A stretch of 64,000 bases of DNA from Chitinophaga cymbidii (GTDB lineage: Bacteria; Bacteroidota; Bacteroidia; Chitinophagales; Chitinophagaceae). Shown here one piece after another: positions 15,484 through 25,400 of this stretch; the stretch's first letter is position 1, and each line of letters begins with the position of its first letter. Under the pieces are notes generated by a model, which was not told the origin of the DNA, ran no database searches, and saw only the letters and a program-made list of their open reading frames with translations. Made by a program: the position numbers and the translations under genes. Where the stretch lies: contig NZ_BKAU01000005.1 in assembly GCF_007992715.1 (NCBI RefSeq), forward strand, positions 744,001-808,000, written 5' to 3'.

Positions 15484-17289
15484 ATGAGCCACAAGATAGT
15501 TCCCGTTATATTCCTGTTTCTGCTAAGCGCCTGCGCGCAAAACAACCTTCACTTTTCAGATCCCTCCGGCAAAATATCCGCACAACTGCACGTCACCGAC
15601 GGCAAACTGTTATGGTCCGCCACCGCCGGCGAAAAGATGTTCGTTGAACCGTCCGCTGCCGGTATACAACTCTCTGATGTAGCGCTGGGAGAAGATGTAC
15701 GGGGCATTACCGTATCGCGGGAAACGATCACCGGCGAAAGCCGTGTATATGATGTGACCGTGAAAGGAGAGCAGTACACCTTCGGGATGGAATTCCGCCT
15801 GTTCCCCGATGGCTGCGCTTTCCGGTATAAGCTGCCCGGTGAAGGAGTAACGCATGTCCGGAAAGAATTCACGTCATTTACCATACCGGCATCGTCCCGC
15901 GTATGGTTTTTTGAAAGGAACAGCGCCTGGAAACTGAAATCTTATGCGGGATGGTGGACGCATACAGTGGTGGACAGCCTGCCGGTGATCTCCTCATCCG
16001 GCCCGGTGCAGGGCAAGCCGCTGGTGATACAGCTTGATGACAAAAGTTACACAGTGATCACCGAAGCCGCGCTGTACGATTACAGCGGCATGCGGCTCGA
16101 GGCGACGGGCGGCCGCAAAGTGCAGGTGAATTTCACCGAAGGTGATAAAGGGTTCGATGTGCAGGGCGGACAGTATACGCCCTGGCGTGTGGTGATGTAT
16201 GCGAAAGACCTCAACAGCCTCGTGAACAACCAGATGATCGTGGCATTGAATCCCCGCCCGGACAGCGCATTGTATAGCGACGTATCCTACATTCAGCCGG
16301 GGAAAGCGGTATGGAGCTGGATCACCCGGAAGGAAAATTATATGCAGCCGGAAGAAGAAAAACGTTTCATCGACGCCGCATCCGCGCTAAAATTTGAATA
16401 CACTTTGCTGGATGAAGGCTGGGAAACCGTGTGGCCGGATAAATGGGCGCAACTGAAAGACATCTGCGGTTATGCCGCCGCGCGGCACGTGAAAGTATGG
16501 GTATGGCGCGATTCCAAACGGTTGCGCGAGCCCGCGCAGCGCGATGCGTTTCTCGACAGCCTGGTGCTTTGCGGCGTTGCCGGCGTGAAAACGGATTTCA
16601 TGAACAGCGAAGCAAAAGACCTGGTGGACTTCGAGACCGGTTTTCTCAAAGCTACCGCCGCACACAGGCTGATGGTGAATTTCCACGGATGCCACGCGCC
16701 CACCGGCGAAAGCGTCACCTATCCCAATGAAATGACCCGGGAAGGCATCCGGGGTCTTGAGCTGAACAATATGAACGAACCGATCCCCGCCTGGCACAAC
16801 GCCGCGCTGCCGTTCACCCGCTTTTTATGCGGGCATGGCGACTATACGCCGGGCTTCTTTTCCAACAAAGGTCCTACTACTTACACGCACCAGCTGGCAT
16901 TGATGTACCTGTTCAATTCACCTTTTCAATGCATGGCCGAAAATCCCGTAACGATCTTGCAGGATTCATTGTGCGCACCGGTCATCCCTTTGCTGCAAAC
17001 ATTGCCGGTCACCTGGGATGAAACGCGGGTGCTGGAAGGCAGCGAGATCGGCAAGCTGGCGGCGCTGGCGAAAAGGAAAGGGAACGAGTGGTATGTGGCG
17101 GTGATCAACGGAACGGAGCAGGCGCAGGAGTTTGTATTGCGGCCTTCTTTCCTCGGTGGAAAAGATCACACGGCGCTGGTGGTGAGCGATGGGGAGGGGT
17201 TTGTGCTGGAGGAGAAAAGCATGAAGGCAACGGATACGGAGAAATTTGTGATACCCGCAACAGGTGGGTTGGTGATCAGGTTCATGTAA
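15484..17289 (+). CDS. Glycoside hydrolase family 97 (alpha-glycosidase)
   Basis: 601 residues with a lipobox-type signal (LFLLSAC), so probably a periplasmic or outer-membrane lipoprotein. The N-terminal beta-sandwich covers about 20-270, the (beta/alpha)8 barrel about 280-540 (AVWSWITRKENY, FEYTLLDEGWE, GVKTDFMNSE, NEMTREGIRGLE), and a beta-sheet C-terminal domain follows. GH97 enzymes cleave alpha-glucosides or alpha-galactosides; retaining members use an Asp nucleophile at the position of Asp371 here (GVKTDF), whereas inverting SusB-type members lack it. That suggests the retaining, alpha-galactosidase-like branch. It faces the DUF1080 operon rather than lying in a Sus locus. Confidence 0.9.
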   Translation: MSHKIVPVIFLFLLSACAQNNLHFSDPSGKISAQLHVTDGKLLWSATAGEKMFVEPSAAGIQLSDVALGEDVRGITVSRETITGESRVYDVTVKGEQYTFGMEFRLFPDGCAFRYKLPGEGVTHVRKEFTSFTIPASSRVWFFERNSAWKLKSYAGWWTHTVVDSLPVISSSGPVQGKPLVIQLDDKSYTVITEAALYDYSGMRLEATGGRKVQVNFTEGDKGFDVQGGQYTPWRVVMYAKDLNSLVNNQMIVALNPRPDSALYSDVSYIQPGKAVWSWITRKENYMQPEEEKRFIDAASALKFEYTLLDEGWETVWPDKWAQLKDICGYAAARHVKVWVWRDSKRLREPAQRDAFLDSLVLCGVAGVKTDFMNSEAKDLVDFETGFLKATAAHRLMVNFHGCHAPTGESVTYPNEMTREGIRGLELNNMNEPIPAWHNAALPFTRFLCGHGDYTPGFFSNKGPTTYTHQLALMYLFNSPFQCMAENPVTILQDSLCAPVIPLLQTLPVTWDETRVLEGSEIGKLAALAKRKGNEWYVAVINGTEQAQEFVLRPSFLGGKDHTALVVSDGEGFVLEEKSMKATDTEKFVIPATGGLVIRFM

Positions 17290-17396
17290 ACGCGATAATT
17301 TCCAATACGCCGGCATGATGCTGGCAGCGGGCTATTCCCGGCACCTGAACTGGTTTGTAGGCCTCTGGGCGGCATGCATTTTGAGCGCGGTATAAC

Positions 17397-17867
17397 ATGA
17401 AGCGGAGTGCAGGTATTTTGTTATACAGGATCATGGACGGGCAACTGCAATTCTTCCTGGTGCATCCGGGCGGCCCGTTTTTTGTTCGCAAGGATGATGG
17501 GCACTGGACGGTGCCCAAGGGCGAGTTCCCGGCGGACGAAGATCCGCTGGACGCGGCGGTGCGCGAGTTTGAAGAGGAAACCGGTTACCGGCCTTCCGGC
17601 GATTTCATACCGCTGCATCCTGTTGTGCAGAAAGGAGGGAAGAGGATACTTTGCTGGGGCATGGCGGGAGATCTGGATACTGCAGCTCTTCGCAGCAATA
17701 CGTTTGAGCTGGAATGGCCGCCGTCGTCGGGCAAGAAGAAAGTGTTTCCGGAAGTGGATAGGGGAGGATGGTTCAATATGGAGGATGCGCAACGGAAGAT
17801 AAAGGCAGCGCAGATACCTTTGCTGGAAGAGCTGGCGGGAGTGTTGGGAATGCATAAACCGGGCTGA
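17397..17867 (+). CDS. Nudix hydrolase
   Basis: 156 residues. The full Nudix box G-x5-E-x7-REFEEETGY is present at about residues 41-63 (start GEFPADED), with the metal-binding REFEEE. The N-terminal strand KRSAGILLYR and the long FFVRKDDGHWTVPKGE stretch match the predicted NTP-pyrophosphohydrolase/Ap4A-like group that often accompanies housekeeping nucleotide clean-up. Cytoplasmic, no extra domain. It starts 108 bp after the GH97 gene and converges with the DUF1080 operon. Substrate cannot be read from the sequence. Confidence 0.9.
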   Translation: MKRSAGILLYRIMDGQLQFFLVHPGGPFFVRKDDGHWTVPKGEFPADEDPLDAAVREFEEETGYRPSGDFIPLHPVVQKGGKRILCWGMAGDLDTAALRSNTFELEWPPSSGKKKVFPEVDRGGWFNMEDAQRKIKAAQIPLLEELAGVLGMHKPG

Positions 17868-17890
17868 CCATTACTTCTGGCCAGCCCGTT
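17859..17890. terminator. Convergent terminator between Nudix and DUF1080 genes
   Basis: CGGGCTG at 17860-17866 pairs with CAGCCCG at 17882-17888, with inner CCA/TGG pairing across a mismatch. The plus side is followed by TTCTATTATTT. The stem includes the Nudix stop codon. It serves at least the plus-strand gene. Confidence 0.65.
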
Positions 17891-17897
17891 CTATTAT

Positions 17898-18860
17898 TTA
17901 TTTCGCAGGCGTGATCACGATCTTTCTGAATTCGATCGGGCCGTGGTCGCCCTGGATGTAGATCGGGCCGGGTTCGCCTTCGTTGCTATCCAGTGCGCCG
18001 CCGGTGATGCCGGGGATCTCCTGGTTGCTGATCACGGTTTTCCCGTTCGCTACGATCGTTACCATTCTTCCGATCAGTGTAATATCATAGCGCTGCCATT
18101 TGTCCGGCCCCAGCGCGTTGATCTCGCTCGGTGCGAGGAATCCATATACGCCGCTGAACAGCACGCTCGAAGGATGCGCGTCTTTCGGGCTGTCTTCGAT
18201 CTGTACTTCGTGGCGGCCTCTCAGGTACACGCCGCTGTTGCTTCCTTTCTGGTATCTGAACTCCACATGCAGCTTGAAGTCGGTGAACTTTTGTTCGGAG
18301 ATCAGGTTGGCGCCGGAATGCGGACTGGTGAGTATACCATTTCTTACTTCCCACTGGTTTTTACCCATGGCTTTCCAGCCGGAGAGGTCTTTACCGTTGA
18401 ACAGGTTGATGGCTTTGCCCCACACCGGCGCGGTTTCCCGTTTCAGATAGGGCGCCTTCACGCCTTTCCAGTTATACTTCTGGCCGGTGTTGGTCGTGAT
18501 GGTCCCCTCAATGCCGGAAGCCGTCAGCTGCCCTTCGATCACAAAATACCCGTCGCCGCTTTCCCATTGGGGGGGAATGGAAAAGCTGAACTTACCGTTA
18601 TCAAACTTCACTTCCGCCACGGGCCGCGCGCTGCCGGAGGTGCCCACAAAATATCCCACCAGCGTTTTGTGGCCGGACAGCTTTACTTCCAGCCAGGAGG
18701 GGGCGGATTTTCCGTTTTCATCGACCGTAATGTCCCAACGCCCGATGAGGTCTTTGGCGTCAGCCACCGTGTGGGTTGCCGCGGAAGCAGCGAACGCGGG
18801 CACAACAGCGCCTGTCATCAACAAACAGCTCATACCCAGTACAAGAAATTTTTTACGCAT
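17898..18860 (-). CDS. DUF1080 (3-keto-disaccharide hydrolase type) protein
   Basis: 320 residues with a signal peptide (AVVPAFAASA). An N-terminal beta-rich region of about 125 residues (GRWDITVDENGKSAPSWLEV) precedes the DUF1080 concanavalin-like domain, about 145-317: INLFNGKDLSGWKAMGKNQW, the SNSGVYLRGRHEVQI strand and the closing GPIEFRKIVI. DUF1080 proteins include periplasmic hydrolases of 3-keto-glucosides. It is the last gene of a unit with the second DUF1080 gene 56 bp upstream and the propeller-cytochrome gene before that. Family is firm; exact substrate is not. Confidence 0.88.
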   Translation of the reverse strand: MRKKFLVLGMSCLLMTGAVVPAFAASAATHTVADAKDLIGRWDITVDENGKSAPSWLEVKLSGHKTLVGYFVGTSGSARPVAEVKFDNGKFSFSIPPQWESGDGYFVIEGQLTASGIEGTITTNTGQKYNWKGVKAPYLKRETAPVWGKAINLFNGKDLSGWKAMGKNQWEVRNGILTSPHSGANLISEQKFTDFKLHVEFRYQKGSNSGVYLRGRHEVQIEDSPKDAHPSSVLFSGVYGFLAPSEINALGPDKWQRYDITLIGRMVTIVANGKTVISNQEIPGITGGALDSNEGEPGPIYIQGDHGPIEFRKIVITPAK

Positions 18861-18916
18861 AACAACAATTGATTTTTTTTCTGTGCTTATCAGGTAACAA
18901 GATAAGCATTTATTAT

Positions 18917-19657
18917 CTATTCCTCTTTCAACAGGATGTTCCGGTACTCCACTTTCATGGGCGGGCCTACGTGCACCTGCACGCCTATCCAGCCTTTCGT
19001 TTTCCCGTTGACGGTATCGTTGTCCGTTACATCGCTCATCAATACGCCATTAACGTAATGCTGCAGGCGGTTGCCTTTCACGATGAGGTGATATTCATTC
19101 CATTCATCTCCGTCCTTTATATTCATTTTCAACGAATCCGCGTTGCCCAGCGAGCGGGTTACCTGCATGGGGCTCCACGCATTGTTTTTGATGCCGTCCG
19201 CGAGCGTTCCGGTGGAGGGAGGGATGAGCGTTTGCTGCCCGACGTATGCCAGTGTGGTGCGGCCCTTTTCCTCGTAATTCTGACCGGTGTAACGTTTGCC
19301 GCCGTCCATATCCGCCTGGTAGCCTTTTAATGCAAAGGGCACATCATCCAGCCTTTCACTGCGGTAGTTGATGCCGCTGTTGCCTTCCGCGGAAATGCGG
19401 AACTCCGCTTTCAGCTCAAAGTCCGCGGGCTGACCGCCTTTCCAGATAATGAATGTATTTCTTTTCAGCAGCGTGGCGGGTGTTATTTTCCCAACGATCG
19501 CGCCGTTTTCCACGCTCCAGTAAGTAGTATCTCCTTCCCATCCGTTGAGCGTTTTTCCGTCGAAGATGGGTTTGAATTTTTGGGTGCTGTCGGTATTGCT
19601 GCAGCTTGCCAGGGCCAGTGTTGCCTGCAGAAGCGCCAGTGAAACAAGTTTGAGCAT
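18917..19657 (-). CDS. DUF1080 lipoprotein, second 3-keto-glycoside hydrolase-like protein
   Basis: 246 residues with a lipobox near Cys19 (LALASC). One DUF1080 domain: KPIFDGKTLNGWEGDTTYWS, the GNSGINYRSE strand, and the end KVEYRNILLKEE. It lacks the N-terminal beta domain of its neighbour and is only distantly similar to it, so the two may cut different linkages or one may bind rather than cut. Its start is 1 bp after the stop of the propeller-cytochrome gene, which is good evidence for one transcript. Confidence 0.9.
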   Translation of the reverse strand: MLKLVSLALLQATLALASCSNTDSTQKFKPIFDGKTLNGWEGDTTYWSVENGAIVGKITPATLLKRNTFIIWKGGQPADFELKAEFRISAEGNSGINYRSERLDDVPFALKGYQADMDGGKRYTGQNYEEKGRTTLAYVGQQTLIPPSTGTLADGIKNNAWSPMQVTRSLGNADSLKMNIKDGDEWNEYHLIVKGNRLQHYVNGVLMSDVTDNDTVNGKTKGWIGVQVHVGPPMKVEYRNILLKEE

Positions 19658-19658
19658 G

Positions 19659-22328
19659 TTATTTTTTTTCTTTGATGGAATAAATGGTATCCTTAGGATT
19701 GCCGCCTGCTTTCAGATAGGCGAGCAGGTCTCTCAGCTCTTCCGGGTTCAGGGTGTTGATCATGCCCGGCAGCATGGGAGAAACTTCCGACACTCTTGTG
19801 CGCAATACATTTGCTTTGCTTACTTCCTTTCTTTCCAGCGGAGCGAAGGGGTTCTGCGAGATGTAATATTGGGTTTCATCCTGGTTGACGAGCCGGCCCA
19901 TGGTGGTGCCGCCGCTTTTCAGGTAGAAGACCGTAGCGCCGTATTGGTCAGAAATTGTTTTACTCGGCTCGATGATGGATTCGAGGATGTCTTTATTACT
20001 GAAGCGGGAACCCAGCTGCGTCAGGTCCGGACCAGCGATGCCGCCTTCTCCCTGCATCGAGTGGCAGGAGGCGCAGAGCGTGGCGGTGAACATGGCCTTT
20101 CCGCGTTCAAAATTACTGTTGGCGAAACTCAATTCGTCTATCGTCTTCAATGCCTCGTCCACTTTCCAGTTGCGGCCCGGGCCTTTGGGCTGCATGCTGG
20201 CGGTGGCGCTGTTGACGGTGTTCAGTAAGGAATCGCCTGATATGATGTTGAAATGATCGAAACGGTCTTTCGGCACATGCTGCAGGGCGAGCTTGCGCGC
20301 TTTGTCGATATACCCGATGAAGCTGAAGCCTCCCTTATAGCTGAATGCTTTATAGAACCATGAAAAATAGGCTTCCTGCAGTTCGGGCGTCCAGCCTGTC
20401 TTTGCCTGCGTCAGCACATTGGCGTAATAAGTTTGTTGTGCCGGGGGGACTTTCGACAGTACGCTGGCAATGGTCATGCCGTACTGCGGGTTCCGCATGA
20501 TGAGGTCTGAAGACGCGGTCATGGTATGTTGTGTGCTGTCGTCTTTCGCGGTTTCCAGCAATGCCACGGTTTTCTTTACGGCATCGGGTGCTTCCAGGTA
20601 TACGAGCACTTTGCTCAGCATGCGGTTCAGCTCGTTGGTGGGAGCGGGATAGTGCGGGCCCAGGTAAGCGGTTATTTTTTCCAGTTCACCGGAAGATGGT
20701 TTTCCCATGCGGGAGAGCACCAGCTCGAAAGCCCGGAGGATGTCTACCTGCTGCGGTCCGGAAAGCTGTTGATAGTGCACGCTCATCAGCTGCTGCAGCA
20801 GCCTGTCTTTGACGGCAGGCTGTCCCTGCCGTGCCAGTGCGATGGCGGATTGAATGATGATGACAGGATCTTTTTCCGCGAGGGCGCGTTCCTGCCACTC
20901 CGCTACCGGCTGATGTTCCAGCGCTATGCGCGCGGCGTAGCGGATAAAGCGGTCATTATGCTTCAGGTAGGGCCAGGCAACATCCACCGCGCCATTCTGC
21001 GCTTTTCCGTGATATTGCTCCAGCTTTTTGCGTATCTGCTGGTCTTCTGTCAGCGCTTCGGCTTGAAGTGTTTCCGTATTGCCGGTATTATCGCCGTAGT
21101 ACACACGGTAAAGATCCGATTCAAGCCTGCGGCCGCCGGTGAGGAAATACAGGGCGCCATCCGGGCCGATCACGCCGTCCGTTAAAGGCAGGGAGGAGCC
21201 GGATACGAATTCTTCTCCTGTTGCGCGGTAAGATGCGCCGTCCGGTTCGAGCTGGACCGCATAGATGATGCCGAAGCTCCAGTCAAATGCAAACAGCGAT
21301 CTGCGGTATTTTTCCGGGAACCGGGCGTTGCCGCCGTATATAACATTGGTCGGCGATCCCTGCCCGATGTTGAGTATAGCCGGCAGGTTATCCGGGTATG
21401 CGGGCGACCATTTGCTGTTGCCGGTGCGCCAGCCGAATTCGCTGCCGGAAGTAGCGTGACAGATGCGGGTGGGGCGGTACCAGGGCAGGCCGATGTCCCA
21501 CTCCATATCGGAATCGTAGACGAACATTTCACCGGCATCGTTGAATGCAAGATCGAATGGATTGCGGAAGCCGGCGCTGATCAGTTCCCAATGGCTGCCA
21601 TCAGGATCGACTTTTGCGATCCAGCCTCCCGGTGCTTTGCGGTTAGCGGCATGCCCGTTAGGATCTACGATCAGCGGAAAGAGATTATCTTCTTTCCAGT
21701 TGGAAGGCAGACGGTAGGCGTCCATTGGCGGGATGTCCGTATGATTGCCGGCGATCACATAAATGGATTGTTTGTCCGGCGAGAGCACCACGCTATGCGG
21801 GCCATGTTCTCCTTCCCCGTTCAATGCTTTCAGCAGGGTGATCTTGTCGAACTGATCATCTCCGTCCGTGTCCTGCAGGCGGTAAAGCCCGCTGCCTTTG
21901 TCGAACTCGTCGTTGCTGCGGTGGTTGACCATCACATAGAGGCTGTTGAAGGCGTACAGCAGGCCCTGCGCGTATCCCATGGATACTTTCTGCCGCACGG
22001 AATCGGTGCCGGGAATGGTATCTGTTCCCATGCCGAGGTTTTCGATCTTTGGCTTTGCGGAGGAATCGGCGCCGACAGGCGGCAGCTCCAGCCGGTATAA
22101 AGCGCCGTACTGGTCGGATACGATCATCCGGCCTTTATCGTCAAAGGTCATGGATACCCAGGAGCCCTGGCCGTTATCAGACGGGCTGTACAGATGGTCG
22201 GCGTGAAAGCCTTCGGGAAGTTTGAGCTTGGCGACCCTGGGGTCTGTAGCAGATGTTTCCGGATGTCTGGTATTCGTACAGGCTACAAGGATGAGGGCGG
22301 CAGCCACCCATAGTGATCTGACATTCAT
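19659..22328 (-). CDS. Beta-propeller dehydrogenase-like protein with C-terminal cytochrome c
   Basis: 889 residues from the Met at 22328 (MNVRSLWVAAALILVACTN, a lipoprotein signal). An ORF start at 22418 would add 30 residues before the signal and is rejected. The N-terminal part, about 35-430, is a PQQ-type glucose/sorbosone dehydrogenase propeller (LKLPEGFHADHLYSP, GPHSVVLSPDKQ, GFRNPFDLAFN). The middle is helical and HEAT-like. The C-terminus has a c-type haem site CASCH at about 754-758 and a methionine ligand candidate (SPMLPGM). Such proteins, common beside DUF1080 genes, oxidise sugars or pass electrons from sugar oxidation. The first gene of the three-gene unit. Confidence 0.85.
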   Translation of the reverse strand: MNVRSLWVAAALILVACTNTRHPETSATDPRVAKLKLPEGFHADHLYSPSDNGQGSWVSMTFDDKGRMIVSDQYGALYRLELPPVGADSSAKPKIENLGMGTDTIPGTDSVRQKVSMGYAQGLLYAFNSLYVMVNHRSNDEFDKGSGLYRLQDTDGDDQFDKITLLKALNGEGEHGPHSVVLSPDKQSIYVIAGNHTDIPPMDAYRLPSNWKEDNLFPLIVDPNGHAANRKAPGGWIAKVDPDGSHWELISAGFRNPFDLAFNDAGEMFVYDSDMEWDIGLPWYRPTRICHATSGSEFGWRTGNSKWSPAYPDNLPAILNIGQGSPTNVIYGGNARFPEKYRRSLFAFDWSFGIIYAVQLEPDGASYRATGEEFVSGSSLPLTDGVIGPDGALYFLTGGRRLESDLYRVYYGDNTGNTETLQAEALTEDQQIRKKLEQYHGKAQNGAVDVAWPYLKHNDRFIRYAARIALEHQPVAEWQERALAEKDPVIIIQSAIALARQGQPAVKDRLLQQLMSVHYQQLSGPQQVDILRAFELVLSRMGKPSSGELEKITAYLGPHYPAPTNELNRMLSKVLVYLEAPDAVKKTVALLETAKDDSTQHTMTASSDLIMRNPQYGMTIASVLSKVPPAQQTYYANVLTQAKTGWTPELQEAYFSWFYKAFSYKGGFSFIGYIDKARKLALQHVPKDRFDHFNIISGDSLLNTVNSATASMQPKGPGRNWKVDEALKTIDELSFANSNFERGKAMFTATLCASCHSMQGEGGIAGPDLTQLGSRFSNKDILESIIEPSKTISDQYGATVFYLKSGGTTMGRLVNQDETQYYISQNPFAPLERKEVSKANVLRTRVSEVSPMLPGMINTLNPEELRDLLAYLKAGGNPKDTIYSIKEKK

Positions 22329-22433
22329 AGTATCGTTCTGTGGAAGTTTGGTTGACGGAAAATAATAAAACGCGGGGTATTTGTCCGGATAATTGCCCGA
22401 ACGGTTAAAATAGCCCATGACCGGGAAGGGTGC

Positions 22434-25400
22434 TTATTTAAAATTCCTTCCTTTATAAAAAACATCATCCTCTTCCGGACTGGCTGCCATCGCCTGCCGC
22501 AGCAGGCCGTTCAGGTTATAACAACGCTTCACGACCACATGGATCACTTCGCCTTCGCGCTGCAGCTGGCCTTCCACCATCAGTAACCTGGATTGCAGGA
22601 TCTCTTTCCGGAATTTATCGAACAGATTAGGGAATACAACGAGGTTGGCGCATCCGGTTTCATCTTCGATGGTAATAAAACAGATGCCGCTGGCAGTGCC
22701 GGGTCTTTGCCGCACCAATACAAGCCCGGCTACTTTTACCTGTTCGCCGTCGCGCATGGTGCTGAGACGGGCTGCCGGTACAATGCGCAACAGTTCCAGC
22801 TTTTCCCGGGTGAAGCTGACGGGATGGGCTTTTAATGACAGGGATATGGATGCATAATCCTGTATCACATGTTCGGGGGTTGACATTTCAGGTAAGGTGA
22901 TCTGTTTTTCAGCGGGGCTTTCGGAGGACTGACCGGTAAACATAGCGACCGGCCGGTCGTGGAGCGCGGATACTTCCCATAGCGCCTTGCGCCTGTCCAG
23001 CCCCATCGATCTGAACGCATCCGCATCCGCCAGTTTTTCCAGCGCGGTGTGCGGCACGCCGGCATCGCGCACGGCGGGGATGCTGGTATAGCTGCCGGGG
23101 CGTGTAGTAAGGAGCGCCACTATATCTTCCTGGCGCAAGCCTTTTACCTGCCGGAAGCCGAGGCGTACCACGTGATATTTGCCGGACATTTCTTCCAGCG
23201 TATTGTCCCAATCTGAATGATTAACGTCCACCTGCCGGAAGCTCACGTCATGCTTTTTCGCGTCGATCACGATCTGCGCGGGTTGATAGAAGCCCATGGG
23301 CATGCTGTTGAGCAGGGCGGTTGCAAAAACATCGGGGTAGTAACATTTGATCCAGGACGATACATATACCAGCAGGGCGAAGCTGACGGCGTGGCTTTCG
23401 GGGAAGCCGTAGCTGCCGAAGCCTTCCAGCTGCTTGAAGATCCGGCGGGCGAATTCTTCGGTGTATCCTTTGGCGGTCATGCCTTTGATCAGCTTTTGCT
23501 CGAATTTCGTTACCGTGCCTATTCCTTTGAAGGTGGCCATGCTGCGGCGAAGCTCGTCTGCTTCCGTGGGGGTGAAGCCTGCTGCGTCGATGGCGATCTG
23601 CATGGCTTGTTCCTGGAAAAGGGGGACGCCCTTGGTGCGAAACAATATTTTTTCCAGTTCTTTAGAAGGATATTCTACTGATTCAAGGCCGTCGCGGCGC
23701 CGCAGATAAGGATGTACCATATCTCCCTGGATGGGGCCGGGCCGCACAATGGCTACTTCGATCACAAGATCGTAGAACTCTTTGGGTCTTAACCGCGGCA
23801 GCATCGCCTGTTGCGCGCGGCTTTCTATCTGGAAAACCCCGATCGTGTCCGCATGACTGACCATTTCATAAACGGCGGGATCATCCTGCGGAATATTGGC
23901 GAGTGTGCATTCACGGCCGTAATGTTGTTTGATGAGATCGAAAGCTTTGCGGATACAGGTGAGCATGCCCAATGCCAGCACATCGATCTTTAGAAAGCCC
24001 AATGCATCGATATCGTCTTTATTCCATTCAATGCAGGTCCTGTCTTCCATGCGGGCATTCAGTATCGGGCAGAGGTCGGAGAGCTTGCCCTGCGTGATCA
24101 CGAATCCGCCGGTATGTTGACCGAGCTGGCGGGGGAAGCCCATCAGCTGTCCGGTTAGTTGCAGTACTTTGCGGAGGATGGGGTCGTGTGGGTTCAACCC
24201 CTGTTCAATCAAACGTGCTTCATCAAACCAGTCTTCCGAAAAATCCCACATGGCTTCGGAAAGATGGTTGATGGTGTCTACGGATAATCCCATTGCTTTT
24301 CCCACATCACGCACGGCGCCCTTGCGGTGCAGCTGCGTGACGGTGGCTACGATGGCGGCCCTGTCCCGGCCGTATTTCTGATAGATGTACTGGATCACTT
24401 CCTCGCGGCGCTCATGTTCAAAATCCACATCAATATCTGGCGGCTCGTTGCGCGCGGATGAAATGAACCGTTCAAACAGGAGGTCGAATTTAGTGGGGTC
24501 TACGGATGTAATGCCGAGACAGTAACAAATGGTGGAGTTGGCTGCAGAACCGCGCCCCTGGCAAAGTATTCCTTCTTTTCTCGCATAACGCACAATGTCA
24601 TGCACGGTTAGAAAATAGGCTGCATAATTCATCTGGTTAATGAATTTCAGCTCATGCCGGATCGATTTATAAATCTTTGCAAAGGCTTTTTTTGACATGG
24701 CGCGACTTAACCGCTCCCTTGCGCCCTTCCAGGTGAGAAATTCCAGCTCTTCCTGCGGTGTACGCCCTCCCGTGGTAATTTCCTCCGGATATACATATTG
24801 CAGGGAATCCAGCGAGAAGCGGCAGGCTGCCACAATTTCCTGTGTTTGCCGGATGGCGTCGGGATAACGGCGGAACAGCCGGAGCATTTCGTCTATTGGT
24901 TTCAGATGTCTTTCCGCGTTGGGATGCAGGCGGAAGCCGGCGTTGCGGATGGTGCATTTTTCCCGTACACAGGTGAGCACATCCTGTAATTCCCGCCGGG
25001 AGGGATGATGATAGTGTACATCATTGGTGGCTGCCAGCGGGATGTGCAATGCTTCGGCGAGCTGTGAAAGGCGGAACAGCTTTTTGGTATCATCGCCCTG
25101 ATAAGAGCGGGATGCGGCGAGGTAAAGATCGTTTCCCAGCATGTGCCTGTATTCTTTCAGCGTCTCCTGGAAAGCCGGTTCAAAGTTGAAATCAGCGGTG
25201 AGGGAAGGAGGGGGGATGATGATGAATTTCATCCCTCCGGCATGCTGGTATACATCTGCTTTATACAGATCGCATTTGCCTTTTTCCGTTCTCAGGTTGC
25301 CTGCGGATAACAACGCGGAGAGGCGGCTGTAGGCTTCTTTATTCGTTGGATAGGCTAACAGGGACGGGCCGTCCAGCAGATCGAGGCGGCAGCCGGGGAT

